Under the pieces are notes generated by a model, which worked only from the letters and a program-made list of their open reading frames with translations, ran no database searches and was not told the origin of the DNA. Positions 6,658 to 15,864 of a stretch of DNA of 27,472 nt are shown piece by piece (position 1 is the stretch's first letter; each line of letters begins with the position of its first letter). The stretch is from Planctomycetota bacterium (GTDB lineage Bacteria > Planctomycetota > Planctomycetia > Pirellulales > Pirellulaceae), in assembly GCA_029259935.1 (NCBI GenBank), contig JAJDEH010000033.1, forward strand, positions 1 to 27,472, read 5' to 3'. The position numbers and the translations under genes are program-made.

Positions 6658-7884
6658 GTGCCATTCCTTGTTATCTCGTTTTTGTTTATTAGCTCTATCT
6701 GGTTGGCTTGGCCTGCCCGCCACAAAACACGGTCGCCGTCGAGCGAAACGCCGCCAGAGTCTGTCCGTCGTCAACCGCCAGCCACGAGCGAGTTGGTGAT
6801 CCGGCGCGAAGTCGAAGTTTTCTATTTGGATGGGCATGACTCGGTCGTTCGTGCGGTTACTGTTTCGGGTGATGGAAAGTATCTCGCTTCGGCGGACGAA
6901 CAAGGCACTGTACTTGTCCGCCAGATCGACGTACTGCAAGTCAACGACGAATCGCGAACGCTGAAATACGTAGTTGACCGGGACTTCCCAACACTGCCCA
7001 TCACGACATTGGCGACAACGGAAGCGGGACGGCATTTTCTGGTGAGCGGCAATCTAGACCCGCCTCGCATCGCGGTGGTTCCATTTGAGTCTGGCGTCGA
7101 AAGGTCGGTGCTTGTGCGGACGGACGCAACGATCGCGAATCTGTTCACGTACAACGCCGATTCGATGCTTGCATACGCCAACCAACGAGCGGTGACGTTC
7201 TTTGATTTGAGCGCCGCCAAAGTAGTTGGATCGGCTTCAATTTATCCTCATAAGGAATTCGGTTCGGTGCGGGCGTTTGCGGTCGCACCCGACCGGCGGC
7301 ATTTCGCATTAAGCTCAAGCAACTTCGTCGGCAGGTACAGTAGCGCGCCGGATAGGCTAACCATCTTCAATACTTCTGGCGATGACGTTTACGTTTGGCA
7401 GTTCAAAACGAACCAAGACTACAGCCGCGCACAACTACAGTTTACTGCGTCCGACACACTGACGGTTTATTTGCCTGGCGGTGTTGGTGAGCCTCATTAT
7501 TCTGGCCTGCCTGGGGAACTCCGCCGATGGCGGTTGGCTGACGGGAGTTGGCACGAAGCTGACAACTCTCCTGGGCCCTCTGGATGGTTTCACACAAGCA
7601 CGGTGTCGCTCGACGGGAAAACCATTTATTTGGCGGGGGAGCCTGTAGCGAGTTCCTTCGTCGGAGACCGCACGTGGCAGGTAGTGGCCATGTCGTCGAT
7701 GACTGGAGACCTACTATGGAAACAGGAACTCAGAATCGGTGTCAAGAATTCCAAAGCTGATTTCGGGTGTAGGCCGATTACTGCACTAACCGCCGTCCCG
7801 CGATCAAACATCGTCGCAGCAGGACTTTGGGACGGTCGAGTTGCGTTGCTCCGACCTGTCAGCGAGTCAGAGGATGGATATTGA
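6658..7884 (+). CDS. Membrane-anchored WD40/beta-propeller-like protein
   Basis: 408 residues. An N-terminal hydrophobic segment (residues 2-19, PFLVISFLFISSIWLAWP) followed by RHK suggests a membrane anchor or uncleaved signal. The rest reads like a degenerate propeller: HDSVVRAVTVSGDGKYLASADEQGTVLVRQI is a clear WD40-type blade, followed by weaker blades (GRHFLVSGN, DGKTIYLAGE, RSNIVAAGLWDGRVALLRP). Such proteins bind partners and no catalytic residues are visible. The start is a GTG at 6658 with a weak GAGG about 20 nt upstream. The reading frame is open upstream to 6511 with plausible residues (PQFRW just before the membrane segment), so the true N-terminus is uncertain. Its end overlaps a possible small ORF leading to the kinase gene. 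Confidence 0.75.
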   Translation: MPFLVISFLFISSIWLAWPARHKTRSPSSETPPESVRRQPPATSELVIRREVEVFYLDGHDSVVRAVTVSGDGKYLASADEQGTVLVRQIDVLQVNDESRTLKYVVDRDFPTLPITTLATTEAGRHFLVSGNLDPPRIAVVPFESGVERSVLVRTDATIANLFTYNADSMLAYANQRAVTFFDLSAAKVVGSASIYPHKEFGSVRAFAVAPDRRHFALSSSNFVGRYSSAPDRLTIFNTSGDDVYVWQFKTNQDYSRAQLQFTASDTLTVYLPGGVGEPHYSGLPGELRRWRLADGSWHEADNSPGPSGWFHTSTVSLDGKTIYLAGEPVASSFVGDRTWQVVAMSSMTGDLLWKQELRIGVKNSKADFGCRPITALTAVPRSNIVAAGLWDGRVALLRPVSESEDGY

Positions 7885-8032
7885 AAACAATTTCCTCGTT
7901 ACACCATTTAGAAAAACGATGGACGAGCGGTGTGCGATAATCAGGGAGATTGGTAGACTATTCCTCGGCTGGCCGTATTCGTCCGGCTTAAGGGCGAGTC
8001 GTGTGAACGTCAAAGAAAGTCATCATGGTTGA
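7874..8032 (+). CDS. Possible 52-codon linking ORF
   Basis: ATG at 7874 preceded by AGAGG overlaps the stop of the propeller gene, and its TGA (8030-8032) overlaps the ATG of the kinase gene at 8025. The product starts MDIENNFLVTPFRKTMDERC, is unrecognised and has no membrane segment. The two overlaps fit translational coupling, but a chance frame is equally possible. Confidence 0.3.
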   Translation: MDIENNFLVTPFRKTMDERCAIIREIGRLFLGWPYSSGLRASRVNVKESHHG

Positions 8033-9062
8033 AAGAAACGAGCTTAAGCCGAACACTCTTTTTGTTGAGGTGTCTGGAGCAGGGCTTCCCGAAGTGGATG
8101 GTCTCTTCGTTTCCTCAACGGCTCCTCCAACCAAATCGGAATCGGGAACTGTATCAAGTGTCGGTTACTGGAATGGCAAAATGGCGTGGGATCGAGCCGA
8201 TGGCAAAAGCGCTCGAAGCCCCGCCCTTTCGTACTCCAATACCTACCAATCATGGAGAATCTGTCGTCTGGATGGCCATCTCGCATACGACATGACCTGC
8301 GAAGATGAATTGCCGCCTACCGATAGGGAATGGCACGTCTATAAAAAGGGAGTCGCACCTGCTCCGAAGGTCGTAATCCATCACTACGACCCACGGCAAC
8401 CTTGTCCCGAACCTAACGTTGTCTTCGTTCTTGGAGGCCCTGGTGCTGGAAAAGGAACGATGTGCGAACTTGCCGAGTCTCAGCTTGGCTGGACGCACCT
8501 TTCGACGGGAGATTTACTTCGAGCCGCGCGCGAGGCCGGAGGTCCAACCGCCACCACCATCGACGAGTTTATTGCTGCGGGAAAGTTGGTGCCGAATGAA
8601 ATCACCGTGACTCTGCTCAGCAGCGCGATGGAGAAAGTCACCAGAACGACAGGCAAGAACAACTTCTTGCTCGATGGATTCCCACGCTCCCTGGATAACT
8701 TAGAAGGCTGGTACGAGATATTCGGCCGCGAAGCTGAACTGCCTAAGATGTTGTACTTTGAGTGCCCCTACGCTGTTCTTGAGGAGCGTATTCTGGGCCG
8801 CGCGAAATACACAGGTAGAATCGACGATAATGCTCAGAGCCTGAAGCTGAGATTCGACACGTTCAAGGCTGAAACGCTGCCAACCATCGAGTGCTTCAAG
8901 AGTAAAGACAAGTGCGTGGAAATCGACACCAGTCAAGACCGACAGACCGTCTATTCCCTCGTCCAAAGCAGCCTCGCTGAATACACCGACAGTGATTTCG
9001 CTGCCAAACCGCTCACCGAACGAGCTGAGATGCTTCTCGGTCTGCGACCTTTTTCCAACTAA
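8025..9062 (+). CDS. UMP-CMP/adenylate kinase-like protein with fused N-terminal domain, eukaryote-like
   Basis: 345 residues. Residues 131-322 form a nucleoside monophosphate kinase. The P-loop is GGPGAGKGT (137-145), followed by LSTGDLLRAARE (NMP-binding), GKLVPNEITVTLL, the signature LLDGFPRSLDN (215-225) and GRAKYTGRIDDN with a short LID. These are closest in my memory to eukaryotic UMP-CMP kinases (pattern VVFVLGGPGAGKGT, HLSxGDLLR, FLIDGFPR, SGRxDDN). They differ from bacterial Adk, which has a long LID, and from bacterial Cmk, another fold. Residues 12-115 are a separate tryptophan-rich domain (VSGAGLPEVDGLF, YWNGKMAWD, YQSWRIC, LPPTDREWHVY) ending in a PAP linker. I associate it with protist proteins but cannot name it. 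A ~23-residue C-terminal tail follows. Probable reaction: phosphate transfer from ATP to UMP or CMP; untested. Start ATG 8025 overlaps the preceding ORF. Confidence 0.8.
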   Translation: MVERNELKPNTLFVEVSGAGLPEVDGLFVSSTAPPTKSESGTVSSVGYWNGKMAWDRADGKSARSPALSYSNTYQSWRICRLDGHLAYDMTCEDELPPTDREWHVYKKGVAPAPKVVIHHYDPRQPCPEPNVVFVLGGPGAGKGTMCELAESQLGWTHLSTGDLLRAAREAGGPTATTIDEFIAAGKLVPNEITVTLLSSAMEKVTRTTGKNNFLLDGFPRSLDNLEGWYEIFGREAELPKMLYFECPYAVLEERILGRAKYTGRIDDNAQSLKLRFDTFKAETLPTIECFKSKDKCVEIDTSQDRQTVYSLVQSSLAEYTDSDFAAKPLTERAEMLLGLRPFSN

Positions 9063-9079
9063 TCGACCAGCAGAATCTT

Positions 9080-9099
9080 CGACCAACGGACCTTGGTCG
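9080..9099 (+). terminator. Hairpin after the kinase gene
   Basis: CGACCAA-cggacc-TTGGTCG forms a 7-bp stem 17 bp past the stop codon. There is no U-tract after it, so an intrinsic terminator is only possible; it may instead stabilise the mRNA end. Confidence 0.3.
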
Positions 9100-9785
9100 G
9101 TCACGAGTTGCAGTCTTGGCTGTATCGCGCGGAGGGTCGGGCCTGTATTCCCTGCGTTCCCCCAGCCACGCTCGCCGTGCTCTTGGGTATGGGGTTTGAT
9201 TTACGCCTGACCGCCGGAGAAGAAAAACTGCAGGGTTGCATCGAATCGGGTACAATGAAAAGAGTCGCAGGTGATGCTTTGGCATCCCGGTTGCGATGGC
9301 TGGAAATGGCATTCGCTTGGGTCGTGTTCAGCTTGGTATTTTTTCAGGCGGACAGGGGCCAGGGGCGCGGATCGGGGCACTCGGTTTCAAACTTGCTTGG
9401 CGAGTTTTGCGCAGGGCTTGCGCGCTTAACCGGACTGAATGCTGGCAGTTTTGCAAACGTTTTGGCAGGCGATTGGCCTCGCCGTGATGGCCGGGGCGTC
9501 GCGTTAACTCCTTGACGAGTCTTTCCTTGGGGCAGAATCATGCAGAGAAAAAACACCTCGTTGGGGCAACCCGCGTATGTTACACGCGACGTAGTGCCCC
9601 GCTTTGAAGGCAGGTCTGCCCAACCTCCGTTAACGCGTTTGCTGGCGGCGGGCCCTCGTCCCCGAAGCCGTGCTGTGAAAGCAATGCTACCAACTCCGAC
9701 CAAACCACGGTTGACCGGCAATTCACCAGTCCCTATATCACCGGCGAACTGGATTCCAGGTGCGAGCTTCGATAGTTGCGATCTC
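9100..9785. other. Gene-free stretch before the glycosyltransferase
   Basis: About 690 bp. A 140-codon frame at 9093-9515 and an in-frame 82-codon upstream extension of the glycosyltransferase (from 9540) are both open. Their translations are arginine/proline-rich without domain or signal features, so I leave them out. GGGTACAATG at 9248-9257 resembles a -10 region (TACAAT), but no matching -35 was found. Confidence 0.4.
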
Positions 9786-11588
9786 ATGAATACTCCGTCA
9801 ACGGAAGTTGCTACCGAGCGCGCTAAGCCATGGTGGCTGCTGGACGTTGCGTGGATCGTCGTCTGCGGCGTCCTGTCGTCGATTGGTTGCGTCACGACAG
9901 CCTCGCAAATCGGGGCGACTTTCGACGAGCCTTTTTATCTGGAAAGTGGACTGGAGCATTGGCGCACCGGCAGTTCCGGAAGTTTGTTACGCAAGGGCAC
10001 GATGCCGCTGCCGGTGGACGTCGAGACGTTGCCGGTCCGCATTTGGGAGATCGCTCGCGGCAACAACTTTACTTCGGAAGAGTTGCACACCTATCTACCC
10101 GTGGCTCGAGCTGGCAATCTCGCGTTCTGGTGGATCTTGCTGGTCTATGGTTTTCTGATCGCCAAGAAGCTGGCCGGGCCTTGGGCTGGAAGGTTTGCCG
10201 TGGCTTGGCTCGCATGTGAACCGAGCTTGCTGGCGCACGCCTCACTGGCGACCACCGATGTAGCGATCACGGCCTGTCTCGTAGCCTTCGTGTACCACTT
10301 CCGCATGGGAAGAGAAAAAGGCTGGTGGTTGCGTATCGCGATCCCCGCTTTGTGGTTTGGCCTGGCGATACTGACCAAGGTTTCGGGAATGGTGTTTGGT
10401 CCGATTTGCATGTTGGCAATCGAGATCGAACGTCTTGTTCGCTCTGGCGAGTTGCGTCTGCCGTCCGTCGATTCTGGAATGATGGGGAAAGTCTCTGTCG
10501 CATGGCGACGGCTGTGGGTTTCGTTAGCGCCGCTGCGGCGCGACGGTTTGCAAATCGGTATTTTGGGGTTCGTATTGGTGTATGTGTATTGTGGCACCGA
10601 TTGGCAGCCCGAGCCGTCCTTTGTCGAATGGGCGCATAGCTTGCCCGCGGGACAATTGCACGACTCGATGGTCTGGACTTCGGAGCATCTGTGCATTTTC
10701 AGCAATGCAGGCGAAGCGATCTTTCGCCAAGTAAAACACGGCATTCGCGGGCACGATGTGTTCGTCCTGGGGGAAAGCCACCGCCGCTCGATTTGGTACT
10801 ACTTCCCGGTCGCCCTGTCGATGAAAATGGCGATCCCGGTCTTGTTGTTGCCGGTGGTGTTATTGGTGCTGCGCCGGCGAGCCCTGTCGAATTGGATTCT
10901 GTGGGCTGCGTTTGCATTGTTGTTGTTCAGCCTCAACTGCAAAGTGCAAATCGGCATTCGGCTTGTTCTGCCGCTGGTCGCTTTGTTGCTGGTGGGCCTA
11001 GCGGCTGCTTTGGTGCAGGCCGTGCGAGACAGTCCCCAGCTTTGGCAAAAACGAATCCTCGTCGCTTCGGCCTTAGGTTCGGTTCTGTGGACGGCCCAGT
11101 CCGCCTACACCGTGTGGCCTAACAGCTTGTGTTACATCAACGAGATGTGGGGCGGCACGGATCAGGGATATTATCGACTGAGCGATTCCAATTACGACTG
11201 GGGACAAGGCCTCAAAGAGCTGGCCCAGTGGCAAGAAGAACAAGGCGTGCCGGAACTGGGCGTTTGGTATTTTGGCAAAGACCCTCGCATCGATCGCTCG
11301 CCACTGTATCGAATCGATTTGCACCAGTTGCCGATTCAGCAGGCCGAAGATGTTCCACTCCACCTACAAGGCAAGACCGTGGCGGTCAGCACGACGTTGC
11401 TATTCGGCTCGTACAGTTTGCATGCGAACGACGCCTACCAATCGTCGGTTGAGTTTCTGCGACGTCGGCAGCCCACTGCGCGAACGACCACGTTTTTGAT
11501 TTACGATTTTCGCGGCGGACCAAACAGCACAGCAGCACGCATACAGGTGAAGAACAACACTCCCGCTCCTTTTACAAGGAGTGGCTAG
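9786..11588 (+). CDS. PMT/GT39-like membrane glycosyltransferase
   Basis: 600 residues with about ten hydrophobic segments and a soluble C-terminal part. After the first membrane helix comes the loop QIGATFDEPFYLESG with the acidic pair D47-E48, the position of the catalytic aspartate in GT-C enzymes of the PMT/ArnT group. Later, TYLPVARAGNL and the periplasmic block SLCYINEMWGGTDQGYYRLSDSNYDWGQGLKEL match what I know of planctomycete PMT_2-type proteins. Such enzymes transfer sugar from a polyprenyl-phosphate donor to an acceptor on the outer face of the membrane. The acceptor is unknown. The start at 9786 (MNTPSTEVATERAKPWWLLDVAW) gives a short cytosolic tail before helix 1; the earlier in-frame ATG at 9540 adds 82 residues without family character. 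No clear ribosome binding site. It converges on qor. Confidence 0.8.
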   Translation: MNTPSTEVATERAKPWWLLDVAWIVVCGVLSSIGCVTTASQIGATFDEPFYLESGLEHWRTGSSGSLLRKGTMPLPVDVETLPVRIWEIARGNNFTSEELHTYLPVARAGNLAFWWILLVYGFLIAKKLAGPWAGRFAVAWLACEPSLLAHASLATTDVAITACLVAFVYHFRMGREKGWWLRIAIPALWFGLAILTKVSGMVFGPICMLAIEIERLVRSGELRLPSVDSGMMGKVSVAWRRLWVSLAPLRRDGLQIGILGFVLVYVYCGTDWQPEPSFVEWAHSLPAGQLHDSMVWTSEHLCIFSNAGEAIFRQVKHGIRGHDVFVLGESHRRSIWYYFPVALSMKMAIPVLLLPVVLLVLRRRALSNWILWAAFALLLFSLNCKVQIGIRLVLPLVALLLVGLAAALVQAVRDSPQLWQKRILVASALGSVLWTAQSAYTVWPNSLCYINEMWGGTDQGYYRLSDSNYDWGQGLKELAQWQEEQGVPELGVWYFGKDPRIDRSPLYRIDLHQLPIQQAEDVPLHLQGKTVAVSTTLLFGSYSLHANDAYQSSVEFLRRRQPTARTTTFLIYDFRGGPNSTAARIQVKNNTPAPFTRSG

Positions 11589-11703
11589 AGAGAGGTTCTT
11601 TCTTCAACCTTCATCATTCCGTGTTCGATATTCGATATTCCAACCGCGCACTTTCGACCCCCTCTAACTCCCACTTGGCAAGGGGGAGAACAAAGAGCGA
11701 CGA

Positions 11704-12681
11704 TCACGGAAGCAGCACGGTAGCCCCTGTCGTCTTACGGCCCTCAAGATCGCGATGAGCTTGTTCGGTTTCGGCCAGCGCGTATGTTTGATTGACTTCG
11801 ATCTTTATCACACTTTTCGTAACGACATCGAACAGCTCTGCCGCGTTGGCCAGCAAGTCCTCGCGCGTGGCGGTGTAGGTCGCCAGAGTTGGGCGGGTTA
11901 GAAACAGAGAACCGCGCGCCGTCAGTTCGTGAACAGCTAGTGGAGGTACCGAACCCGACGATTGACCGAAGGTAACCATCAGGCCGCGGGGTCGCAGGCA
12001 ATCCAACGATTTCATGAAAGTGTCGACTCCGACCGAGTCATAAACCACCGGCACGCCTTCGCCGCTAGTTAGCTCGCGAACTCGCTGAACGAAGTCCTCC
12101 TGACGATACAGAATCGGATGGTCGCATCCGTGAGCGGCGGCAAGTTCCGCCTTCTCCTGAGTGCTAACCGTCCCAATGACTGTCGCGCCGAGATGTTTGG
12201 CCCACTGGCAAACGAGCAATCCCACACCTCCCGCGGCGGCGTGAATGAGGATCGTATCTCCCGCTTTGACTTCATAACACAGTCGCACAAGGTATTGCGT
12301 CGTGAGGCCCTTGAGCATTAACGCGGCGGCGGTTTGGTCGGTGATTCCCGCGGGCAGTTTGACCAGACGACCGATTGGCATCAACCGCTCTTCGGCGTAG
12401 CTTCCGATGGGCCCTCCGGCGTAGGCCACCCGGTCGCCGACTTGAAGTTCCGCAACGCCGGGTCCGGCTTGTTCGACGATTCCCGCGCCTTCAACTCCCA
12501 GTACGGTTGGCAGCGAATCGACCGGATAGAGCCCCGTGCGATGGTAGATGTCAATAAAATTCAGTCCCACCGCGGTTTGTCGGAGACGCACTTGGCCTTC
12601 TTGCGGACCGCCAACCTCGACATCTTCCCAACGCAGCACCTCTGGCCCGCCGGTTTCATGGATCTGAATTGCTTTGGTCAT
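11704..12681 (-). CDS. qor: NADPH:quinone oxidoreductase (zinc-free MDR family)
   Basis: 325 residues, the family length. The N-terminal catalytic domain has GLNFIDIYHRTGLYP (the QOR signature region) and VLGVEGAGIVE. The Rossmann domain has ILIHAAAGGVGLLVCQWAKHLGATVIGTVST (HAAAGGVG at 147-154) for NADPH binding, then VVYDSVGVDTF and VTFGQSSG. The zinc-ligand cysteines of alcohol dehydrogenases are absent, as expected. It reduces quinones with NADPH in the cytoplasm. It begins 19 bp after rph ends, on the same strand, and is probably the last gene of the arg-rph transcript. The 115 bp after its end contain a degenerate TTCGATATTCGATATTC repeat and a CCCCCT/AGGGGG inverted pair between the convergent genes. 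Confidence 0.9.
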   Translation of the reverse strand: MTKAIQIHETGGPEVLRWEDVEVGGPQEGQVRLRQTAVGLNFIDIYHRTGLYPVDSLPTVLGVEGAGIVEQAGPGVAELQVGDRVAYAGGPIGSYAEERLMPIGRLVKLPAGITDQTAAALMLKGLTTQYLVRLCYEVKAGDTILIHAAAGGVGLLVCQWAKHLGATVIGTVSTQEKAELAAAHGCDHPILYRQEDFVQRVRELTSGEGVPVVYDSVGVDTFMKSLDCLRPRGLMVTFGQSSGSVPPLAVHELTARGSLFLTRPTLATYTATREDLLANAAELFDVVTKSVIKIEVNQTYALAETEQAHRDLEGRKTTGATVLLP

Positions 12682-12700
12682 GGTTCACCTGTCGATGCGT

Positions 12701-13435
12701 TTAGAACTTCGGCCACTGCTTGCCAAGCGTCTTTTTTTGAATGTCCGTCAGTTCCGCGATGCCCTTGCGCGCCAACTTGAGCAGTGACGCCAACTCACGA
12801 TCGCTGAACGTCGCTTCTTCTCCCGTCCCTTGAATTTCGACAAACTGTCCCCCACCCGTCATCACCACGTTCATATCGACGGCGGCGGCGAAGTCTTGTT
12901 CGTAACATAAGTCGAGCGTCGCCCGTCCCTCGACAATGCCCGCGCTGATCGCGGCCACACTGTCGCGCAGGGGATACGTTTTGGGATCTGGCAGTTGTTG
13001 CTTGATGCTCGTTATGGCATCGACCAGTGCGATGAACGCTCCCGTGATGCTGGCGGTTCGGGTGCCGCCGTCGGCTTCCAGGACATCGCAGTCGACGGTG
13101 ATCATCTGTTCGCCCAAAGCATCCAGATCGGCGACAGCTCGCAGGCTGCGGCCGATCAGTCGCTGGATCTCGGTTGTCCTTCCATCCACTTTGCCGGCCC
13201 GGTCGCGACGCTTTCGCGGATTGGTGCTGCCGGGCAACATGTTGTACTCCGCCGTGATCCACCCTTTGCCTTCGCCGACCATCCAGGGCGGCACCTTGGG
13301 CTCGACGCTGGCCGTGCATAGCACGGTGGTTCCGCCCGCTTGAAGTAAAACACTGCCCGGCGCGGTGCGCGTGAAGCGGCGTTTGATCTTGATGGGGCGC
13401 AGTTCGTCGATCTTACGTGAAGGCGGCTTGGCCAT
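12701..13435 (-). CDS. rph: Ribonuclease PH
   Basis: 3'-exoribonuclease that trims tRNA precursors using phosphate. 244 residues, family length. Visible family blocks: the N-terminal [36 protein letters not shown], then [49 protein letters not shown] (phosphate-binding arginines in the [15 protein letters not shown] motif) and [23 protein letters not shown]. It starts 14 bp after argF ends and is followed by qor after 19 bp, so it is most likely cotranscribed with the arginine genes. The start ATG at 13435 agrees with the family N-terminus. Confidence 0.95.
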   Translation of the reverse strand: MAKPPSRKIDELRPIKIKRRFTRTAPGSVLLQAGGTTVLCTASVEPKVPPWMVGEGKGWITAEYNMLPGSTNPRKRRDRAGKVDGRTTEIQRLIGRSLRAVADLDALGEQMITVDCDVLEADGGTRTASITGAFIALVDAITSIKQQLPDPKTYPLRDSVAAISAGIVEGRATLDLCYEQDFAAAVDMNVVMTGGGQFVEIQGTGEEATFSDRELASLLKLARKGIAELTDIQKKTLGKQWPKF

Positions 13436-13449
13436 GATCAGCGGTTTCC

Positions 13450-14373
13450 TTACGGTTCAAGTTTTGCGTCTAGCAACCAGGCCAGCAGGCCCTTTTGCAC
13501 GTGCATCCGATTGGCCGCTTGTTGAATCACGACGCTGTTCGGGCCATCGATCACTTCGGCGGTGACTTCTTCGCCGCGATGCGCGGGAAGGCAATGCAAG
13601 AAGTAGGCGTCGCTGGGCGCGTGGGACATGAGCTTGGCATTCACCTGCAGGTCGGCGAATTTGCGAGCCCGTTCTTCGCGTTCCGCCTCTTGCCCCATGC
13701 TGGCCCAAACGTCCGTATAAACAGCACACGCTCCTTCGACCGCCTCGACGGGATCTTCGGTTTCGGTCAGGCGGACATCGGGGATTTCATGCTTCAACTT
13801 ATCGAGAAACTTCGGGTCGAAATGATATCCCGCCGGAGAAGCAATCGACATGTGGACATCCAGCCGGCCGCAAATAATGGCCAAACTGCGCGCCACATTG
13901 TTGGCATCGCCAACGTAGGCCAGCTTCAACCCCATGGGATCGCCACGTAGTTCGATCAAGGTGAACAAATCGGCGAGCGCCTGGCACGGATGATAGCTTT
14001 CGGTCAGTCCGTTGATCACCGGGCACGTGCTGTACTTGGCGATTTCCTCCACCGTGGCGTGCTGCTTGGCGCGACACACGATGACGTCGACGTATTCGCT
14101 CAACACGCGAGAAAAATCTTCCGCCGACTCGCGCGAACCCCACCCCACGTCTTCGCCAAGAAACAGGCTGCCTCCGCCGAGCTGCGTCATGCCCGCCTGG
14201 AAGCTGACTCGGGTCCGCATCGATGGTTTTTCAAACAGCAAACCAGCAACTTGCCCAGTGAGTACGGGCTCGCGAACACCTCGTTTGAGCTTTGCTTTCA
14301 ATTGGGCTGAAACAGCCAACACGGCATGGATATCTTCAGTGTTCAAATCGAACAAGGAAAGTACGTGTCGCAT
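13450..14373 (-). CDS. argF: Ornithine carbamoyltransferase
   Basis: Makes citrulline from ornithine and carbamoyl phosphate, step 6 of arginine synthesis. 307 residues from the ATG at 14373. The carbamoyl-phosphate loop is S51-M-R-T-R55 ([11 protein letters not shown]), with HPCQALADL at 128-136, the ornithine-binding region DVWASMGQE at 221-229, and HCLPAHRG at 260-267. The start at 14373 has GAAGGA 7 nt upstream; an in-frame TTG at 14388 would overlap that site and is rejected. The order is argB-argD-argF-rph on the minus strand. The 163-bp gap before this gene contains AT-rich degenerate repeat sequence, so an internal promoter is possible. Confidence 0.95.
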   Translation of the reverse strand: MRHVLSLFDLNTEDIHAVLAVSAQLKAKLKRGVREPVLTGQVAGLLFEKPSMRTRVSFQAGMTQLGGGSLFLGEDVGWGSRESAEDFSRVLSEYVDVIVCRAKQHATVEEIAKYSTCPVINGLTESYHPCQALADLFTLIELRGDPMGLKLAYVGDANNVARSLAIICGRLDVHMSIASPAGYHFDPKFLDKLKHEIPDVRLTETEDPVEAVEGACAVYTDVWASMGQEAEREERARKFADLQVNAKLMSHAPSDAYFLHCLPAHRGEEVTAEVIDGPNSVVIQQAANRMHVQKGLLAWLLDAKLEP

Positions 14374-14536
14374 GGGAGGTTCCTTCAATAGCTTGGCGAC
14401 GTGCCAAGTAGCAGCGGTCCATTCAAATGTTCAACTCAGCGAATCCGCGAGATTTAACACTTTGAACATGTGATATTCAGATTTGAATTTGTTTCGTATT
14501 TCGATGTTTAGAATTGGGAATTCCTGGCAACATCAT

Positions 14537-15742
14537 TCAAGCGTTCAGTTCCTTGAGAGCGCTGGCAAGAATATCGCACCCTTCCTCGGCCTGTTCCGCG
14601 GTCAGATTCAACGCGGGCAGCAAGCGGATCACCGTTCCTTGTGTGCAGTTGACCAGCAGGTTTTGCTCCATGCACGACTTCACGACGTCGCTGCCATCGA
14701 CACTCAATTCGATGCCGATCATCATTCCCAGAATGCGGACATCTTGCACCAGTTCGCACTCTTGTTGAATCGCTGCCAGTCGTTGTCGAAAAACGTCGCT
14801 GACGGCAACGGCATGCTCAAGGAGGTTTTCGTTTTCGATCATTTCGATCGCCGCCATGCCGGCCCGCGCGGCGATGGGATTTCCTCCAAACGTGGCGGCA
14901 TGCATTCCGGGTCGCAAACTGGGAGCAATTTCGGCGGTGGTGAGCAGCGCCGCGCCCGCGATCCCACCACAGACCGCCTTCGCTAACGTCATCACGTCGG
15001 GCGTGACACCAAAGTGCTGGTAAGCGAACCAGTGGCCCGTTCGCCCGCAGCCGGTTTGTACCTCGTCAAAGATGAGGAGCAGGTTATTTTCGTCGGCCAA
15101 TTGTCGCAAGCCGGCGAGAAAACCTTCGGGCGGAATCCGGATTCCACCTTCGCCCTGGATCGGCTCGACCATGATGGCACACGTTTCATCGTCGATCAGT
15201 TGCTGGACGGCCTCCAGATCGCCGAACGGGGCGTACGAGAAGCCCGCCATTAGCGGTCCCAGCCCTTCATGATATTTGGGCTGCGCCGTCGCGGTGGTCG
15301 CTCCCAGCGTGCGACCGTGAAACCCGCCTTCGAATGTGATGATCTTGTAGCGATCTTGGGGTGTGTGCAGTCTGGCGAGTTTGATGGCCGCTTCGTTGGC
15401 CTCCGCGCCGGAACTACAAAAGAACGCTTTTCCACCAAAGCTTTTTTCCGATAGCAACTTCGCCCATTGACCTTGCGACTCGACATGCCACGTGTTGGGA
15501 ACGTGAATCAAGGTCGCCACTTGTTCTTGGATTGCTTCAACGATCGGTGGCGGACAGTGGCCCAAGAGATTGCAGCCCCACCCCGGAAACAGATCCAGAT
15601 AGCGTTTTCCTTCGCTATCCCAAACGTAGGAACCCTCCCCTCGGACAAGGCTCACTGGATAACGTGTGTAATTCGGAATCAAGTACTTTTTGAACAGTTC
15701 GACTGTGTCCGAGGAACTCAATGTTCCAGTTGCTGTTGTCAC
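14537..15742 (-). CDS. argD: Acetylornithine aminotransferase
   Basis: PLP enzyme that converts N-acetylglutamate semialdehyde to N-acetylornithine with glutamate, step 4 of arginine synthesis. 401 residues. [15 protein letters not shown] (110-124) binds the PLP phosphate, FHGRTLGA follows at 141-148, [13 protein letters not shown] (224-236) holds the PLP aspartate, and the Schiff-base lysine is K255 in [10 protein letters not shown]. The start is a GTG at 15742, with AAGGAG ending 7 nt upstream. Related class-III aminotransferases have other substrates, but the position between argB and argF supports ArgD. The gap to argB is 122 bp. Confidence 0.93.
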   Translation of the reverse strand: MTTATGTLSSSDTVELFKKYLIPNYTRYPVSLVRGEGSYVWDSEGKRYLDLFPGWGCNLLGHCPPPIVEAIQEQVATLIHVPNTWHVESQGQWAKLLSEKSFGGKAFFCSSGAEANEAAIKLARLHTPQDRYKIITFEGGFHGRTLGATTATAQPKYHEGLGPLMAGFSYAPFGDLEAVQQLIDDETCAIMVEPIQGEGGIRIPPEGFLAGLRQLADENNLLLIFDEVQTGCGRTGHWFAYQHFGVTPDVMTLAKAVCGGIAGAALLTTAEIAPSLRPGMHAATFGGNPIAARAGMAAIEMIENENLLEHAVAVSDVFRQRLAAIQQECELVQDVRILGMMIGIELSVDGSDVVKSCMEQNLLVNCTQGTVIRLLPALNLTAEQAEEGCDILASALKELNA

Positions 15743-15864
15743 GGAATGGCTCCTTTTTTACTTAATTCGAAGATCGCGGCCCTCGGCGTCCGCGAGTTGT
15801 CAGTAAGGCGACCGCTGGATCCCGCTTCAGGTTCGCGCCGCGGTCTCCTCGCTGCCATCGTTTT

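Noticed and set aside
9093..9515. 140-codon plus-strand frame between the kinase and the glycosyltransferase
   Set aside because: No domain, no ribosome binding site, and composition like noncoding DNA.
9540..9785. 82-residue N-terminal extension of the glycosyltransferase
   Set aside because: Proline/arginine-rich without family character; the protein naturally starts shortly before the first membrane helix.
12795..13319. 174-codon frame inside rph
   Set aside because: Shadow of RNase PH, arginine/histidine-rich and without family features.
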